From Azolla caroliniana (taxonomy: Eukaryota; Polypodiophyta), in NCBI GenBank assembly GCA_043228905.1, contig JBHGNT010000015.1:14384001-14448000 (forward strand): 64,000 nucleotides of DNA, given 5' to 3'. Both the position numbers and the translations under genes were made by a program. The notes beneath the pieces were generated by a model. It was given only the letters and a program-made list of their open reading frames with translations, made no database searches and had not been told where the DNA came from. Positions 11,358 through 22,650 of this stretch are shown here, piece after piece. Every line of letters starts with the position of its first letter. The stretch's first letter is position 1.

Positions 11358-13443
11358 ACGGTTCGAGAACGAGGACGACATGGTGTCGGAGAACGAAGAA
11401 GTCAGTGTGGATTTCTTCGAATCGGCCCAAATGTCGGTGAACAATCAAAGCACTCTGTCCTTGAATGAGTTCTGCGAGGACGATTACGACGGGGAGTAGC
11501 TTCAAATAAGGCGGTTCCTAAGCACGATGGCGCCGGATGTGGACGAAAGAGGAAACGGGTTGGATTAGGAAGAAGGCTTACCGGCACTTCCTACAGGACG
11601 GGAAGGTCGGGCGACATTCAAAGTAGCGAACCAGCACACCACTCCGGACGGAGACAAAGGAGGAGGAACAGTCGATGCTCGTGTCGGAGTTCCACGAGAG
11701 TCCTTGGTCAGGACATCGGGGAACGTGGACCATGTTCGAGAAGATAAAGGAGAAGTTCTAGTGGCCTAGAATGTATGGGGATGTGTACTCCGGACGGTGA
11801 CAAAGGAGGAGGAACAGTCGATGCTCGTGTTAGAGTTCCACGAGAGTCCTTGGTCTGGACATCGGGGAACGTGGGCCATGTTCGAGAAGATAAAGGAGGA
11901 GTTCTAGTGGCCCAGAATGTACGGGAATGTGTACTAGTTCGTGATGACATGCAAAAGCTGCCAGATGCATTCCAGAGTCTAGCTCCACAATGAGCTACAC
12001 CTGACCTACCCGCCAATCGTTCACTTTAAGTGGATGGTTGATTTAGTGACGATGTTGATGGGGGTAGGGAAACTGCGATATCTAGTGCTCGCACAAGAGG
12101 ACCTGACGAATCAAGTGGAGGGTCGAGCCCTAACGAACCAAACGATTGTGGCGGTATGCCGGTTCATGATCGAGGATGTGATTTGTCGGTACAGAAGGGG
12201 GAGGAATAGTCCATGCTCATGTCGGAGTTCCACGAGAGTCCTTGGTCTAGACATCGGGGAATGTGGGCCATGTTCGAGAAGATAAAGGAGAAGTTCTAGT
12301 GGCCCAGAATGTACGGGGATGTGTACTAGTTCGTGACAACATGCGAAAGCTGCCAGATGCACTCCAAAGTCCAGCACCACAACGAGCTACATCTAACCTA
12401 CCCGCCAAAGTTCACTTTAAGTGGATGGTCGATTTAGTGACGATGCTCATGGGGGTAGGGCAACTGCGATATCTAGTGCTCGCACAAGAGGACCTGACGA
12501 ATCAGGTGGACGGTCGAGCCCTAACGAACAAAACAATTGTGGCGGTATGTCGGTTCTTGATTGAGGATGTGATTTGTCGGTACGGGTGTGTCGGGAAGAT
12601 AATAGCCGATCGAGGGGAGTTGGATGCGCACGAAGCTGAGGAGTTGTTCAACCTGCTAGGGGTCAAGCTCTCCCTCATGACCGCGTACAACCCGAAAGCG
12701 AATAGGAAGGTCGAGCGCGGGCACAGGCCAATTGTGAAAGCATTGGTACGAGCATGTGACGGATGGGTCGGCAATTGACCGAGACTACTTCCTTATGCTT
12801 TATGGGCCGACCAGAGTACGCACAGTTCGGTGACTGGATACATGCCGGCGGAACTTATGTTCGAACAGAAGTTGATCATGCCAGTGGAACAGACAATCCC
12901 TTCATGGATGACGGTCGAATGGATGGAGGATATGAGCCGAGAAGAGTTGTTGGCGGCGCAGATTCGATAACTCGAGCGAAGACCGGAGGATGTAGAGCGC
13001 GCTAAGAAAAAGCTAGGGGCAGCGCGAGAAAGGAACAAAAGGCGGTTCGACCAGACGCACCGACTCCAACCAAAGAAAATCGAGGAAGGCAACCAGGTGC
13101 TAGTTTATGACAGCAACCTCGACAATCAACACAGATCAACAAGGAAGTTTGTGCGGCGGTGGTTCGGGCCGTACGTGATAACAAGTACCAACAATAATGC
13201 GACATACCACCTTGCGGAGCTTGATGGGACGAGGATAGCGGTATAGATTGTGGGGAAGAGGATCAAGGCCTTCAAGAGACGGTATGAAGCGGATCCGGAT
13301 CCGGAGATCGAAGACGGAAGTGCCAGTGAGGGCGACGAGTTGGATGAAGACCGGACCAGCGCCTGATCGGGGGAGGACGAGTGAAGAGTAAGCCAAAATC
13401 CCCACCGCTTCACTACTTGGCACATGCCGGAGGATGTGCAGTT
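11358..13443 (+). pseudogene. Gypsy A: integrase and C-terminal domain, with internal duplications
   Basis: Reading resumes at 11,362 after gypsy B. The integrase zinc-binding region (SMLVLEFHESPW, WAMFEKIKE) is followed by the catalytic core: Asp in KWMVDLVTM, Asp in IIADRGELDA and Glu in NRKVERGH (12,420-12,730). A C-terminal part with QLERRPEDVERAKKK-like sequence and VLVYDSNLDNQHRSTRKF follows (12,960-13,230). Stops and frame changes are frequent, for example TAG at 11,498. The N-terminal region is partly repeated: a 146-bp offset at 11,644/11,790 and an offset of about 391 bp (11,802-12,192 against 12,194-12,583). Confidence 0.82.
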
Positions 13444-14050
13444 TGTTGGGGGTGGATGTCCTGGAAAATTCCGACTACCAGGAGAACGGGGGTGTGCATC
13501 GATGCACTCAGAATATGTCTATGTACAAACGTGTGTAAATAGTATAATGTTAGTTTAAATGTTGAGGAGTACTAGGTAGGAGATTCGATAAAGAGAATAA
13601 TAATAATATATGATGGAGAGAATCGAGGGAAATCTCCGCCCGAAAGTGGTTGTCTTTAGTGGTAATGTAACGACCCCCATTTGTTCTATAAAAGGAGAGG
13701 TTTGAGACTGTTTTAGGGAATGAAGTGTTGTCGGTTTGAGATCCGAGCTATGTTGTTCTCTCCATTCTCTATTTTGAGCTGATTTCAAGAAGGTGTAGTC
13801 CTTTGTTCACGTAAGTAGCTCGTGTGCTCCCGACCAGCGATGCATCTTTCTGAGTCTATGTGCGTGCATCGTGAGCTCATAGCTCCTTTACTAGCTACAT
13901 ACGATTGTACTATTTTTGTTCCTCTATTAATCATTAGTTTTGTCGATTCCCCGTGTGTTTGGTACCCCCCGTGCTTTATTTCCGCTCTGATCTTGTTCGA
14001 GAGTGCGTTTTTGGGAGCGTGAGCTCGTGAGTTCTTCATTCTACCCAACA
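13444..14050 (+). repeat. LTR at the 3' end of gypsy A (607 bp)
   Basis: It starts TGTTGGG and ends CCCAACA, a perfect 7-bp inverted pair. It carries TATAAAA at 13,687-13,693. A partial, internally deleted relative begins gypsy C (about 22,516-22,650). Confidence 0.75.
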
Positions 14051-14162
14051 TCCGGTCCAGACGACCTTTCTTCTTTCGTTGGTTCCTTGGTCCGAGACCC
14101 CGGTGGTCCCGCCCCATTCCTACACGTACCTGCAAATTTCCGCAACAACGTACTTTTTTTTG
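14051..14162 (+). other. Leader-like sequence with candidate primer-binding site after the gypsy A LTR
   Basis: TGGTCCGAGACC at 14,088-14,099 and the next 60 bases resemble the leader after the gypsy C LTR (22,651 onward, same 12-mer). A leader belongs after a 5' LTR, yet this LTR follows gypsy A integrase. This suggests two elements sharing one LTR. The tRNA that would pair with this site is not identified. Confidence 0.55.
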
Positions 14163-14325
14163 TGAAAGCCACAATAGCTTCTTCGTCCAATCCTAGATTA
14201 TGTGCATCCCCAGGATCTGTCTCGCTGGACCCATATCTTTCATTGAGAAGGACCTACTCAAGGCCTTCTTCAAAATCCAGATTTTGATACAGTCTTTTCT
14301 GACGATATGCATGTCTTCCATGTAC

Positions 14326-14771
14326 TGTCATAGACACGATGGAATGTAGGGGGTTCAACCCATGACCTCCTAGTCTTATTGGGAAACCTTACCAATTGAG
14401 CCACATCCATCTATGCATTATTGTCTTGTATAAGTTTCAACTTATTACATTCTATGTTAATCACTAGAACTTTCAAGAAACTTCTAGAGAATGCATCTTC
14501 ATGCACTCTCTAGAAGTTTCCATGCACTCTCTAGATGTTTCCTAGCTTGCATGCATACCACCACATTATAAACACTTCGGTGCACCTTGATTACAATCAA
14601 GGTGAACAACACCAGTTACGGAAGCATAATTTAATTCTTTCTCTTTTGTCTACCTTCTCTCTCTCTTGTTCTCTTGTCTATGCTCTCTCTCTATCTATAT
14701 ATCTATCTTTCGCTCTCTCTGAATATTTAGCTCGCCTACTTATCCATGTCATGGTCTACCTGTCCGTGACA
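14326..14771 (+). repeat. Gypsy D 5' LTR (446 bp)
   Basis: It is highly similar to 19,665-20,179. The first 85 bases, read on the - strand, resemble a tRNA: A box TGGCTCAATTGGTAAGG and B box near GGGTTGAACCC. CT-rich and TATC-rich tracts lie near the 3' end. Confidence 0.85.
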
Positions 14772-14797
14772 GTTTGTTCACCTTCCCTTCTTGTTAC

Positions 14798-15072
14798 TGA
14801 CGGAAACTCAACGCTCCTTATGCACAACGCTCGGCCACAACCGAGCTTAGAATCAAACACAGAAAACAGGAAACGGAAAAGCATGACACAAAGGAGAGGA
14901 AAGGTGCACAGGATGTTTAACGTGGAAAACCCAAACTAAGGGAAAAACCACGGCAGCTCACAGGTTCCAAACTATCACTATGTTGGAATGTACAAAACAG
15001 TGAGTTCACGGAGGCAACGACCTCGTGCTCAGGATCTTCGCCACAGGCGGCGGTTACAACAGAGGCAACGAC

Positions 15073-15109
<37 letters not shown>

Positions 15110-15580
15110 CGCTGTTACGCGCTCTGATCTCACACAGACAAGAAATAATAACAACAACAGACATATAAAAAAGTTGCCCTAAGTCATATTTATACTAATA
15201 TGACTTTTCGGCTATTTACAAATATAGCCTCGATGGACTCTCAGAAACATATTTACGAATATGTCTCTTCATCCGGTTCTCACCGGGTCTGTACCATCCG
15301 GTTCTCCGTAGCCGGGCACTCCTCATCCGGTCTTCACCGGGTCTGTATCATCCGGCTCTCCGTAGCCGGGTACTCCTCATCCGGTCTTCACCGGGTCTGT
15401 ATCATCCGGCTCTCTATCGCCGGGTACTCCTCATCCGGTTCATACCGGGTCTGCACCATCCGGCTCTCCGTAGCCGGGTCCTCCTCATACGGTTTCGGTC
15501 GAGGCCTATCGGCCTCGGCCGAGTTTGTTCATCGGCACTGTTCTTCTCCCTTCCCATCCGGAGGGACCATTCTCCCAACA
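14798..15580 (-). repeat. Solo copia LTR inside gypsy D
   Basis: It is flanked by a perfect 5-bp duplication GTTAC (14,793-14,797 and 15,581-15,585). In reverse orientation it matches the copia 1 LTR type: the CCGGATG/CCGGGTAC repeat array, the TATA-containing region around 15,185-15,200, the GA/CT tract near 15,075 and the ACAACCGAG region near 14,835. No internal sequence is present, so it is a solo LTR left by LTR-LTR recombination. Confidence 0.9.
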
Positions 15581-15586
15581 GTTACC

Positions 15587-17113
15587 ATGTCTGACTCGGT
15601 CTTAAGCCAAGTAATGGCAGCCTTGGAACAACTTCAATTAGAAAATGAAAGCCTTCGTCAATCATTACAAGAGCTTCAAAATAGCATAGCCAACAACCTG
15701 TTGAGCCTCACCTTCCGTTAGCACCTAACCCAACCCCTTCCTCTTCCCATTCATATGTCCTCGAACCTAAGATCAGCCTACTTGACAAATTCAATAGCTC
15801 AAGAGTCAAGGGCACATCTTCGTGACTTCATTAATCAAATTCGGTTTATCATCCGCTTACAACCCCAATGTTATGCTAGTGATTTCTCTCGGGTCTATCT
15901 TGTTGGCACCCTTCTCTCGGGGCCAGCACAAGCGTGGTTTGCACCATTGATCGAGACCTCATCCCCACTCTTAGACAACTATCCTAGCTTCCTTGCGGAG
16001 CTTGAAGCCACATTTGGAGAGACACATCGACAACGAATGACACTCACAAAACTCTATTCCTTACAACAAGGCTCTCGTCCAGCTTCCGTCTATGCTTCAG
16101 AGTTTCGTCAGATCGCATGCGATGTCAGCTGGGATGACCAAGCTTTATGCGACCAATTTCGTCGAGGCCTTAGAAATGATGTCAAGACTCTTCTCTTAAA
16201 TTTTCCGGAGCCCACATCATTGTTCCAAGTAATCTCCCAAGCCGTTCAATGTGATAATCACCTTTTCGAGCTTCGACAAGAGGAACGGGGGACTTGAGGA
16301 TTTCCATCTTCCTCCCGCAATGCTCCACTCACAAGGCCATATATATCAGTTTCGCCAAGCATGCCACAGTTGCCATCTTCCAATGATACTCATACCCCGA
16401 TGGAGGTCAACCCCCGTATTCCAATGGAGATCGACCACGCTCAGTTCCAACCATTAACCGATGTCCAACGGCAACATCGACGTGACAATGGCCTCTGCCT
16501 CTATTGTGGTGCCCCCGGCCATGTCATCCACCACTGCCCGATGCGCGGCCCTCGTCATCAATCCCACCGTGCAGTAGGAGCCATGCCACTGGACACTTCC
16601 CGTCGCCCTACTTCTTTGTGCTCCTAAAATTCAATCACGCCAGCAAGAGGTTTTACTTTGCAAGTAAGTTCTTGTTTTGGGTCTATTTCAGTAAAATCCC
16701 ATGCCTTGCTCGATTCTGGTGCATCTACTTGCTTCATCAATATCGCATTCGTCCGAACACATAAAATCCCCACCGTCCGCACAAAACAACCCATATCCGT
16801 TGAAGCTATCGACAGACGGGTTCTCTCTTCGGGGCGGTTGCTGAAGCCATTGTCTCGTTGGTACTTCAAGTCGGTTTCCACCAGGAGGTATTAACATTCT
16901 ATCTCATTGCAACACCTTGACATCCGATTGTTTTAGGGCTCTCCTAGTTGGAAACACACAATCCGATGGTGGATTGGTGCATCCACTCCATCACCTTTCC
17001 ACAAACACTAGCGCGGGTCTCTTCCACAAACACCGTTACTTGTGTGGGGGTTGCTTTCAGCTTGGTGCACATTCTTCTGATTTCAACTCAATCTCCAACG
17101 TTGCTGATTCTGT
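15587..17113 (+). pseudogene. Gypsy D: gag and protease
   Basis: ATG 15,587 opens a coiled-coil-like N-terminus (VMAALEQLQLENESLRQSLQ). After a frame break near 15,720 the chromovirus gag core follows (RAHLRDFINQIRFIIRLQP, LLSGPAQAWFAPL, SLQQGSRPASVYASEFRQIA). A zinc knuckle LCLYCGAPGHVIHHCP lies at about 16,490-16,540. Protease has HALLDSGASTCFIN near 16,690-16,740 and LGLSWLETHNPMVDW near 16,930-16,975. Frameshifts separate these parts. Sequence after about 17,113 is replaced by an LTR. Confidence 0.82.
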
Positions 17114-18334
17114 TGTGGTCAATTCAAGACCTTCATAACGCATTTTACTACACATAAAATGGATAAACAAGTATCAAGTTATGTGAGTGTGAAGTTTGAG
17201 AAGATTGGGAAAAACAAAACTATGAGATATCCCACATAGATAGGACAACATTGGATCCCATATTATATAAGGAGAGCCAGAACCTATTACTTTATGTCTA
17301 TGTGTGAAGCATAGAATGTTCAAGGTGACTTGGGCTAAATTCTGTGGATAAATTGCTCAAATGATTTTGGGTCACGGCGTACGGCCCGGTCGGGATGCGC
17401 GTGCGTGCAGACGAGTGCGCGGACATGTACATGGTGTGTGTGTGTGTGCGAACACGCACACAGATGCGTACACGGCGTGATTAGGACACGCGCGTGTGTG
17501 GATGCGTACATTGCGCACGCGGACACGTCTACAATTTGGTTGCAATGCATGTACCGATTACGCACGGGCTGAACTTTATGGATGATTGTGGATCATGTGG
17601 CCGAATTATACGAACGGTCGCATGCAACTAAAAGTAAAGGTCAAGCAACTAAAAAAGGAGGCCATGCAACTAAAAGTAAAGGTGAAGCAACTAAAAAAGG
17701 GGACGCATGCAAAGGAACATGGGAGGCTATGATCAAGAAGGAACTCCGTATATGTTCCACTTTTTTTTTCTCTTCCCATTCTTTTCTTCTCTCTCCCATC
17801 CCTTGGGGAAGAATAATCTCTCATTTTCATATCGGACCACTCCTTACATGGTTGTTGGCTCCTTTCTTCCAAGGATAATCTCTCATACTCATATCAGACC
17901 ACTCCTTACATGGTTGTGGGCTACTTTCTTCCAAGGATAATCTCTCATACTCATATCGAACCACTCCTTACATGGTTGTTGGCTCCTTTCTTCCAAGGAT
18001 AATCTCTCATACTCATATCGAACCACTCCTTACATGGTTGTTGGCTCCTTTCTTCCAAGGATAATCTCTCATACTCATATCGAACCACTCCTTACATGGT
18101 TGTTGGCTCCTTTCTTTCCAGAATAATCTTTCAAATTCATATCCAATCCGTTGTAACATGATTCTAGAATTATAAAGAATCTATTTCCTTTTGCAATAAA
18201 CAAATATTTTATTTTACCTACTTGTCTCATGTGCAATTCATGCTTGTGCTAAGCATGTGAGCCTTAATTCCTTCCAACCCATAACCCCGGCGGTTCCGCC
18301 TCACGATCCGCACATAGTGACGGATTTTTCACGA
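17114..18334 (-). repeat. Gypsy-B-type LTR inside gypsy D
   Basis: The ends resemble the gypsy B LTR in reverse. Positions 18,285-18,334 (CGGTTCCGCCTCACGAT then TTCACGACA) match the reverse complement of 10,212-10,260. Positions 17,130-17,310 match the reverse complement of about 10,995-11,215. The left boundary is approximate. It sits exactly where gypsy D lacks reverse transcriptase and RNase H. It contains a 62-bp minisatellite. Confidence 0.65.
17809..18125. repeat. 62-bp tandem repeat, about five copies
   Basis: AAGGATAATCTCTCATACTC recurs at 17,871, 17,933, 17,995 and 18,057, a period of exactly 62 bp, with diverged outer units. It lies within the inserted LTR. Confidence 0.92.
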
Positions 18335-19664
18335 CACCAGGATGGGTTACTATATCGTAATCATCTCTTGTACGTTCCCGAAGGATCATGTCTAACACGG
18401 GTACGACAAAACTGTCATGGTGATCCTCTTGCCGGCCACTTTGGGGTCATGAAAACCCTCGAATTGCTATCTCGAGGGTTTTGGTGGCCCCAACCTTGGA
18501 AATTTGTCAAGGAATTTATCAAATGCGATGTATGTGCTCGGTCGAAAATGCCTCACCATCGGCCATATGGTCTTCTCCACCCGCTCCCCATTCCAAGTCG
18601 ACCATGGGTCTCTCTATCCATGGACTTTATCACCGACCTCCCTCTGGTTGGTGGCCATGACACAGTGTTAGTCATTGTCGATCGGTTTTCGAAGATGGCT
18701 CACTTTGTCCCATGTTCCAAAACCATTTCCAGGGAAGAGACAGTAGACCTTTTTCTTAAAAATGTTGTCCAATTACATGGCTTACCCGAGGATATCACCT
18801 TTGATCGAGGTTCTTAGTTCATTTCCCACTTTTGGCGACGACTTCTACAAACATTCGGGACTTTTGTAAACTTGTCCTCAGCATACCATCCTCAAACTGA
18901 TGGACAAACGGAATGAGTCAACCAAATCCTCCAACAATACCTTCAGTGTACCGTGAGCTACCAACAAGAGGATTGGGTGGCCTTCCTTGCAATGACGGAA
19001 TTTGCCTACAATAATAGTATCCATACTTCGACTAAGGTTTCCCCCTTCTTTGCAAACTATGGATTTCACCCTCGTTTCAACATTTCCATACCTGCAACTT
19101 CGGTCAATCCATCGGCAGAGACACATGCCCGCGCTTTACACTATGTCCGTTGTGATATCTCCTTGGAGCTCTGTGTCGCTAGCAACTAGTATAAACATCA
19201 AGCGGACGAGATCTCTTGGTTGCACCGACGTTTGCAGTCGGGGACATGGTTTGGTTGTTACGTCGTCACATCGCCACCACACGTCCTTGTGCAAAATTGG
19301 ACTACAAAAGACTAGGCCCTTTTCGTATCACCGAGCGGATCAACCCAGTCGCCTTCCGGTTAGCACTTCCTCCAACATTCAAGATTCACAACGTTTTTCA
19401 CATTTCTCTCCTCAAACTCTACCATCCTTCTCGAATTCTGGGACGACAACCTCCTCCACCACCACCTATGGAATTGTCGACGGGCAAAGAATATGAGGTT
19501 GACCAAATCCCCAACTCCAATATTTGGTCTTATGGAAAGGTTACCCCATTTCCGACGCCACATGGGAACCAGTTACACATTTGCAAAATGCTCCGGAGGC
19601 CATTCGTGATTTTCATCAACGATACCCACATAAGCCAAAACTCGTGGCCTTAGAGGGAGGATAA
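18335..19664 (+). pseudogene. Gypsy D: integrase and chromodomain remnant
   Basis: The integrase zinc finger region (GDPLAGHFGVMKTLELL, then KCDVCARSK) precedes the catalytic core: Asp in SMDFITDLP, Asp in DITFDRGS, and the third residue in QTDGQTE (about 18,900), followed at once by a TGA stop. A C-terminal part (LRRHIATTRPCAKLDYKRLG) and a decayed chromodomain follow ([12 protein letters not shown], then in another frame [16 protein letters not shown]) to about 19,650. The chromodomain places the element among chromoviruses. Stops and frameshifts make it non-functional. Confidence 0.85.
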
Positions 19665-20179
19665 TGTCATAGACACGATGGATGGAATGTCGGGGGTTGA
19701 ACCCATGACCTCTTGGTCTTATTGGGCAACCTTACCAATTGAACCACATCCATCTATACATTATTATATTGTATAAATTTCAACTTATTACATTCTATGT
19801 TAATCACTAGAACTTTCAAGAAACATCCATCTATACATTATTGTATTGTATAAGTTTCAACTTATTACATTCTATGTTAATCATTAGAACTTCTAGAGAA
19901 TGCATCTTCATGCACTCTCTAGAAGTTTCCATGCACTCTCTAGATGTTCCCTAGCTTGCATGCATACCACCACATTATAAATACTTCGGTGACCTTGATT
20001 ACAATCAAGGTGAACAACACCAGTTACAGAAGCATAATTTAGTTCTTGCTCTTTTGTCTACCTTCTCTCTCTCTTGTTATCTTGTCTATGCTCTCTCTCT
20101 ATCTATATATCTATCTTTCGCTCTCTCCGAATATTTAGCTCACCTACTTATCCCTGTCCTGGTCTACCCATCTGTGGCA
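19665..20179 (+). repeat. Gypsy D 3' LTR (515 bp)
   Basis: It follows the purine tract GAGGGAGGATAA. Compared with the 5' LTR it has an extra tandem copy of a segment of about 70 bp (CATCCATCTATACATTATTG recurs at about 19,749 and 19,825). This explains the length difference. Confidence 0.85.
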
Positions 20180-22515
20180 CGTACAGCAGGAATATTAGGA
20201 AGTCTCCTCCATTGAACTTCTTCACGAACATGCAGTGGTCAACCAGCGTCTTATGGTATCATTGGTCGGTCATGAAGGAGTCGAACTTCCGATAACATTA
20301 CCGAGGAGCTTGTTTAAGTCCGTATAAGCTCTTCGTCTATTGGTACACGAGGTTCTCCTTTCCTTTCTTGATGAATCCTTCTGGCTCCTGCTTGTAGATC
20401 TCCTCCTCGAGGTCACCGTGCAAGAATGTAGTCTTGACATCTAATTGCTCGACCTTGAGATCCATGCATGCTTGCCGCTATGCTCAACACCGTCCGGATG
20501 GATGTCATCTTCACGACCGGGGTAAAGATCTCATTGAAATCCACTCCTTTCTTCTGCTAGAACCCCTTCACCAAAATGCAGGCTTTGTACCTTGGAGGAT
20601 TTCTGACATCTCCCGATTTCAACTTGCGTATGTGTGGTTCTCATGTAGGGAATCCATCTCATCCTGCATGACACTGAACCACTTGCGGCTGTGAGTGTGA
20701 GTGTTTTTCTTTGCTTCTTTGAAGCTCTCTGGCTCCCCCTTGTCGATCAACAAAACATGCTCTTTATCCGGAAATCTCCAAGGCGGGGGGGGGGGGGGGG
20801 GGGGGCTTCTCTCTCTAAAAGGGTATCTTCTTTAGTCGGTACTTCATCCGAATCCAATTTAGGGTCTTGTCCGGTTTCGGTGTCCAATCCGTCTTCGATC
20901 GTTCCAGTTCCTTGTTCGAATCCGTCTCCCAACTATCAATGCGAATTCGATTGACTCTCCATGTTCTTTAGTCAGCTGTCAGCTTCCGACTGTTCAGGAG
21001 GATGTGTTCTTCTCTGACTCCCAGTCGACAATAGTCTTCTCCTCCATGAACACTATGTCTCAGCTCCGAATGACCTTCTTGTCGACTAAGTCCCTTCCGT
21101 ATTCGTCGTCACCGTATCCAAGGAATATGCATGGCCGAGTTTTTGGGCCTAGTTCACCCCGTTTATCCTTTGCGATATGCACATAGGCAAGGCAGCCGAA
21201 CACCTTTAGATGCTGGTACGAAACAACTTTGTTGGTTCACACTCTCTATGGTACATCTTCATCCAAGGGTGTCAAGGGTGATCTGTTTATCACGTTTGTC
21301 ATTGTCATCAGCACCGAATCCCAAAACATGTTGGACAACTTCGCATGTGCCAACATACTTCGTACTCTCTCCATGATGGTCTGGTTCATTCTCTTGGCCA
21401 AAACGTTCAGCTTTGGCATCTTTGGCACAGTGTACTCAAGCCGGATTCCCTTCGACTGGTAGTACTCCTCAAACTCCCCTCGGTATTCGGGACCGTTGTC
21501 CGCTCGAACTGCTTTCAGCTTCCAGTTGTTTTCTCTTTCTACTCTCACATGAAGCTCCTTCGTCTTCAGCGTGGAGACCCATAGCTTCTGATTGTGGTCA
21601 TCTATGAAAGTCACGAAGTACTACGACCCGGCATGTGACTTCATGTCCACAGAGCATAGCCTTTCGTCTCATCGGTGGTCTCAACCGGAAAGAGGTTCTA
21701 TTTTGCTTGCCAGCTAGGAAAGCGCTGCACTTCTCAAGTTGCACGTTCTTCACCTCCGGAATGAGGTTATCTTTAGCAAATCTCCACATCCCCTTCTGGC
21801 TCATGTGACACAACCTCTTGTGTCATAGCTCACCAGAAACATTTACTTCCTCACTTACTTCCTCTCGGCATATCCGAGCATGCATTAGGTATAGCATGTT
21901 TGTCTTTTGGGCTCGAGCCACAATCATGCTTCCTCTGCGGAACCTCGTTGTGCCGTTCCGTATGCTACCTGTGTAGCCTTCATCATCCAATCGACCAATT
22001 GATATTAGATTCAATCTGACCTCCGAAACGTGTCGCACCTCTCTCAACAGTAGTTTGCGCCTGGTTGATCTTGTCAAACACACATCTCCTATGCCGAAAA
22101 TTCGGCATGCTCCTTCATTCCCCATCCTTACACAACCGTGATCTTTGGCTCTGTATCATAAGAAGCACTTCCGGTAGGGGGTCAGATGGAACGACGCTCC
22201 AGAGTCGACCACCCACGTCATTTTGTCATTGACAAGGTGTAGCTCACTCTCCTTCATGATGAGCAGTAGTTCCTCTTCACTTGTCGTGATTGCCAATGTT
22301 CCTCTTCTTTCCGAAATCTTCTTCGGTTCGGAGTCGTCAACTCCCCCTTTTGCTTTCTGGAAGTGTCTGCAATTCTTTTGGAAGTGCCCCGACTTTCCGC
22401 TATAGAAGCAGGTGACCTCCCCCTCGACTTCGACCTTGTTCCTGACTTTTCCCAGTTCTTGGGACTTCTGTTCCGGCCTCTTCCCCAGTTTGTGTCGCCT
22501 TCCATTGTTGTGGAG
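20180..22515 (-). pseudogene. Copia 5 gag-pol remnant
   Basis: Read from right to left: gag zinc knuckle CFYSGKSGHFQKNC (second Cys changed to Ser, about 22,415-22,375), protease VVDSGASFHLTP (about 22,215-22,180), integrase with GCRIFGIGDVCL and EVRLNLISIGRLDDEGYTG (22,125-21,820) and core sequence at 21,614-21,246 (VRADNGPEYRGEFEEYY, KRMNQTIMERVRSML), and reverse transcriptase fragments from about 20,690 to 20,180. Many frameshifts and stops occur. A 21-G run at 20,785-20,805 lies in the linker region between integrase and reverse transcriptase. Confidence 0.85.
20785..20805. repeat. Poly-G run (21 G)
   Basis: It is an uninterrupted homopolymer in the decayed copia 5 linker. Its exact length is unreliable in most sequencing data. 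Confidence 0.9.
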
Positions 22516-22650
22516 GATTCCGTCCATAGGGAGAAAAGGAGTCGGATGTCCATGAACGAGGGTGTGCGCGGATGCACACTAACTAGTCTTTATGTACAAA
22601 CATATGCAAATAATTTTGTGTTATTCAATCTCTCTTCCCTTCCGGCTCCT
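22516..22650 (+). repeat. Gypsy C 5' LTR, internally deleted
   Basis: GGATGTCC, then GTGTGCGCGGATGCAC and TATGTACAAAC match the first part of the 13,444 LTR. The sequence then jumps to the LTR-leader border (CCTTGGTCCGAGACCCC). About 450-490 bp of LTR middle, including the TATA box, are absent. Confidence 0.65.

Larger units (their letters stand above)
14326..20179 (+). mobile_element. Gypsy D: chromovirus-type Ty3/gypsy element with internal deletion
   Basis: LTRs at 14,326-14,771 and 19,665-20,179 start TGTCATAGACACG and end in CA. The target duplication is TGTAC (14,321-14,325) against CGTAC (20,180-20,184), one mismatch. The order is gag, protease, then integrase and a decayed chromodomain. 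Reverse transcriptase and RNase H are missing, and a gypsy-B-type LTR (about 17,114-18,334) occupies the gap. A solo copia LTR lies before gag. Confidence 0.85.
14163..22515 (-). mobile_element. Copia 5: truncated copia remnant split by gypsy D
   Basis: The - strand segments 14,163-14,325 and 20,180-22,515 are colinear with copia 3. The first matches reverse transcriptase just after the YVDD region. The second runs from that point back through integrase, protease and the gag zinc knuckle. Gypsy D (14,326-20,179) interrupts the YVDD region. Neither copia LTR is present; the left end abuts a gypsy leader and the right end abuts the gypsy C LTR. Confidence 0.82.
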
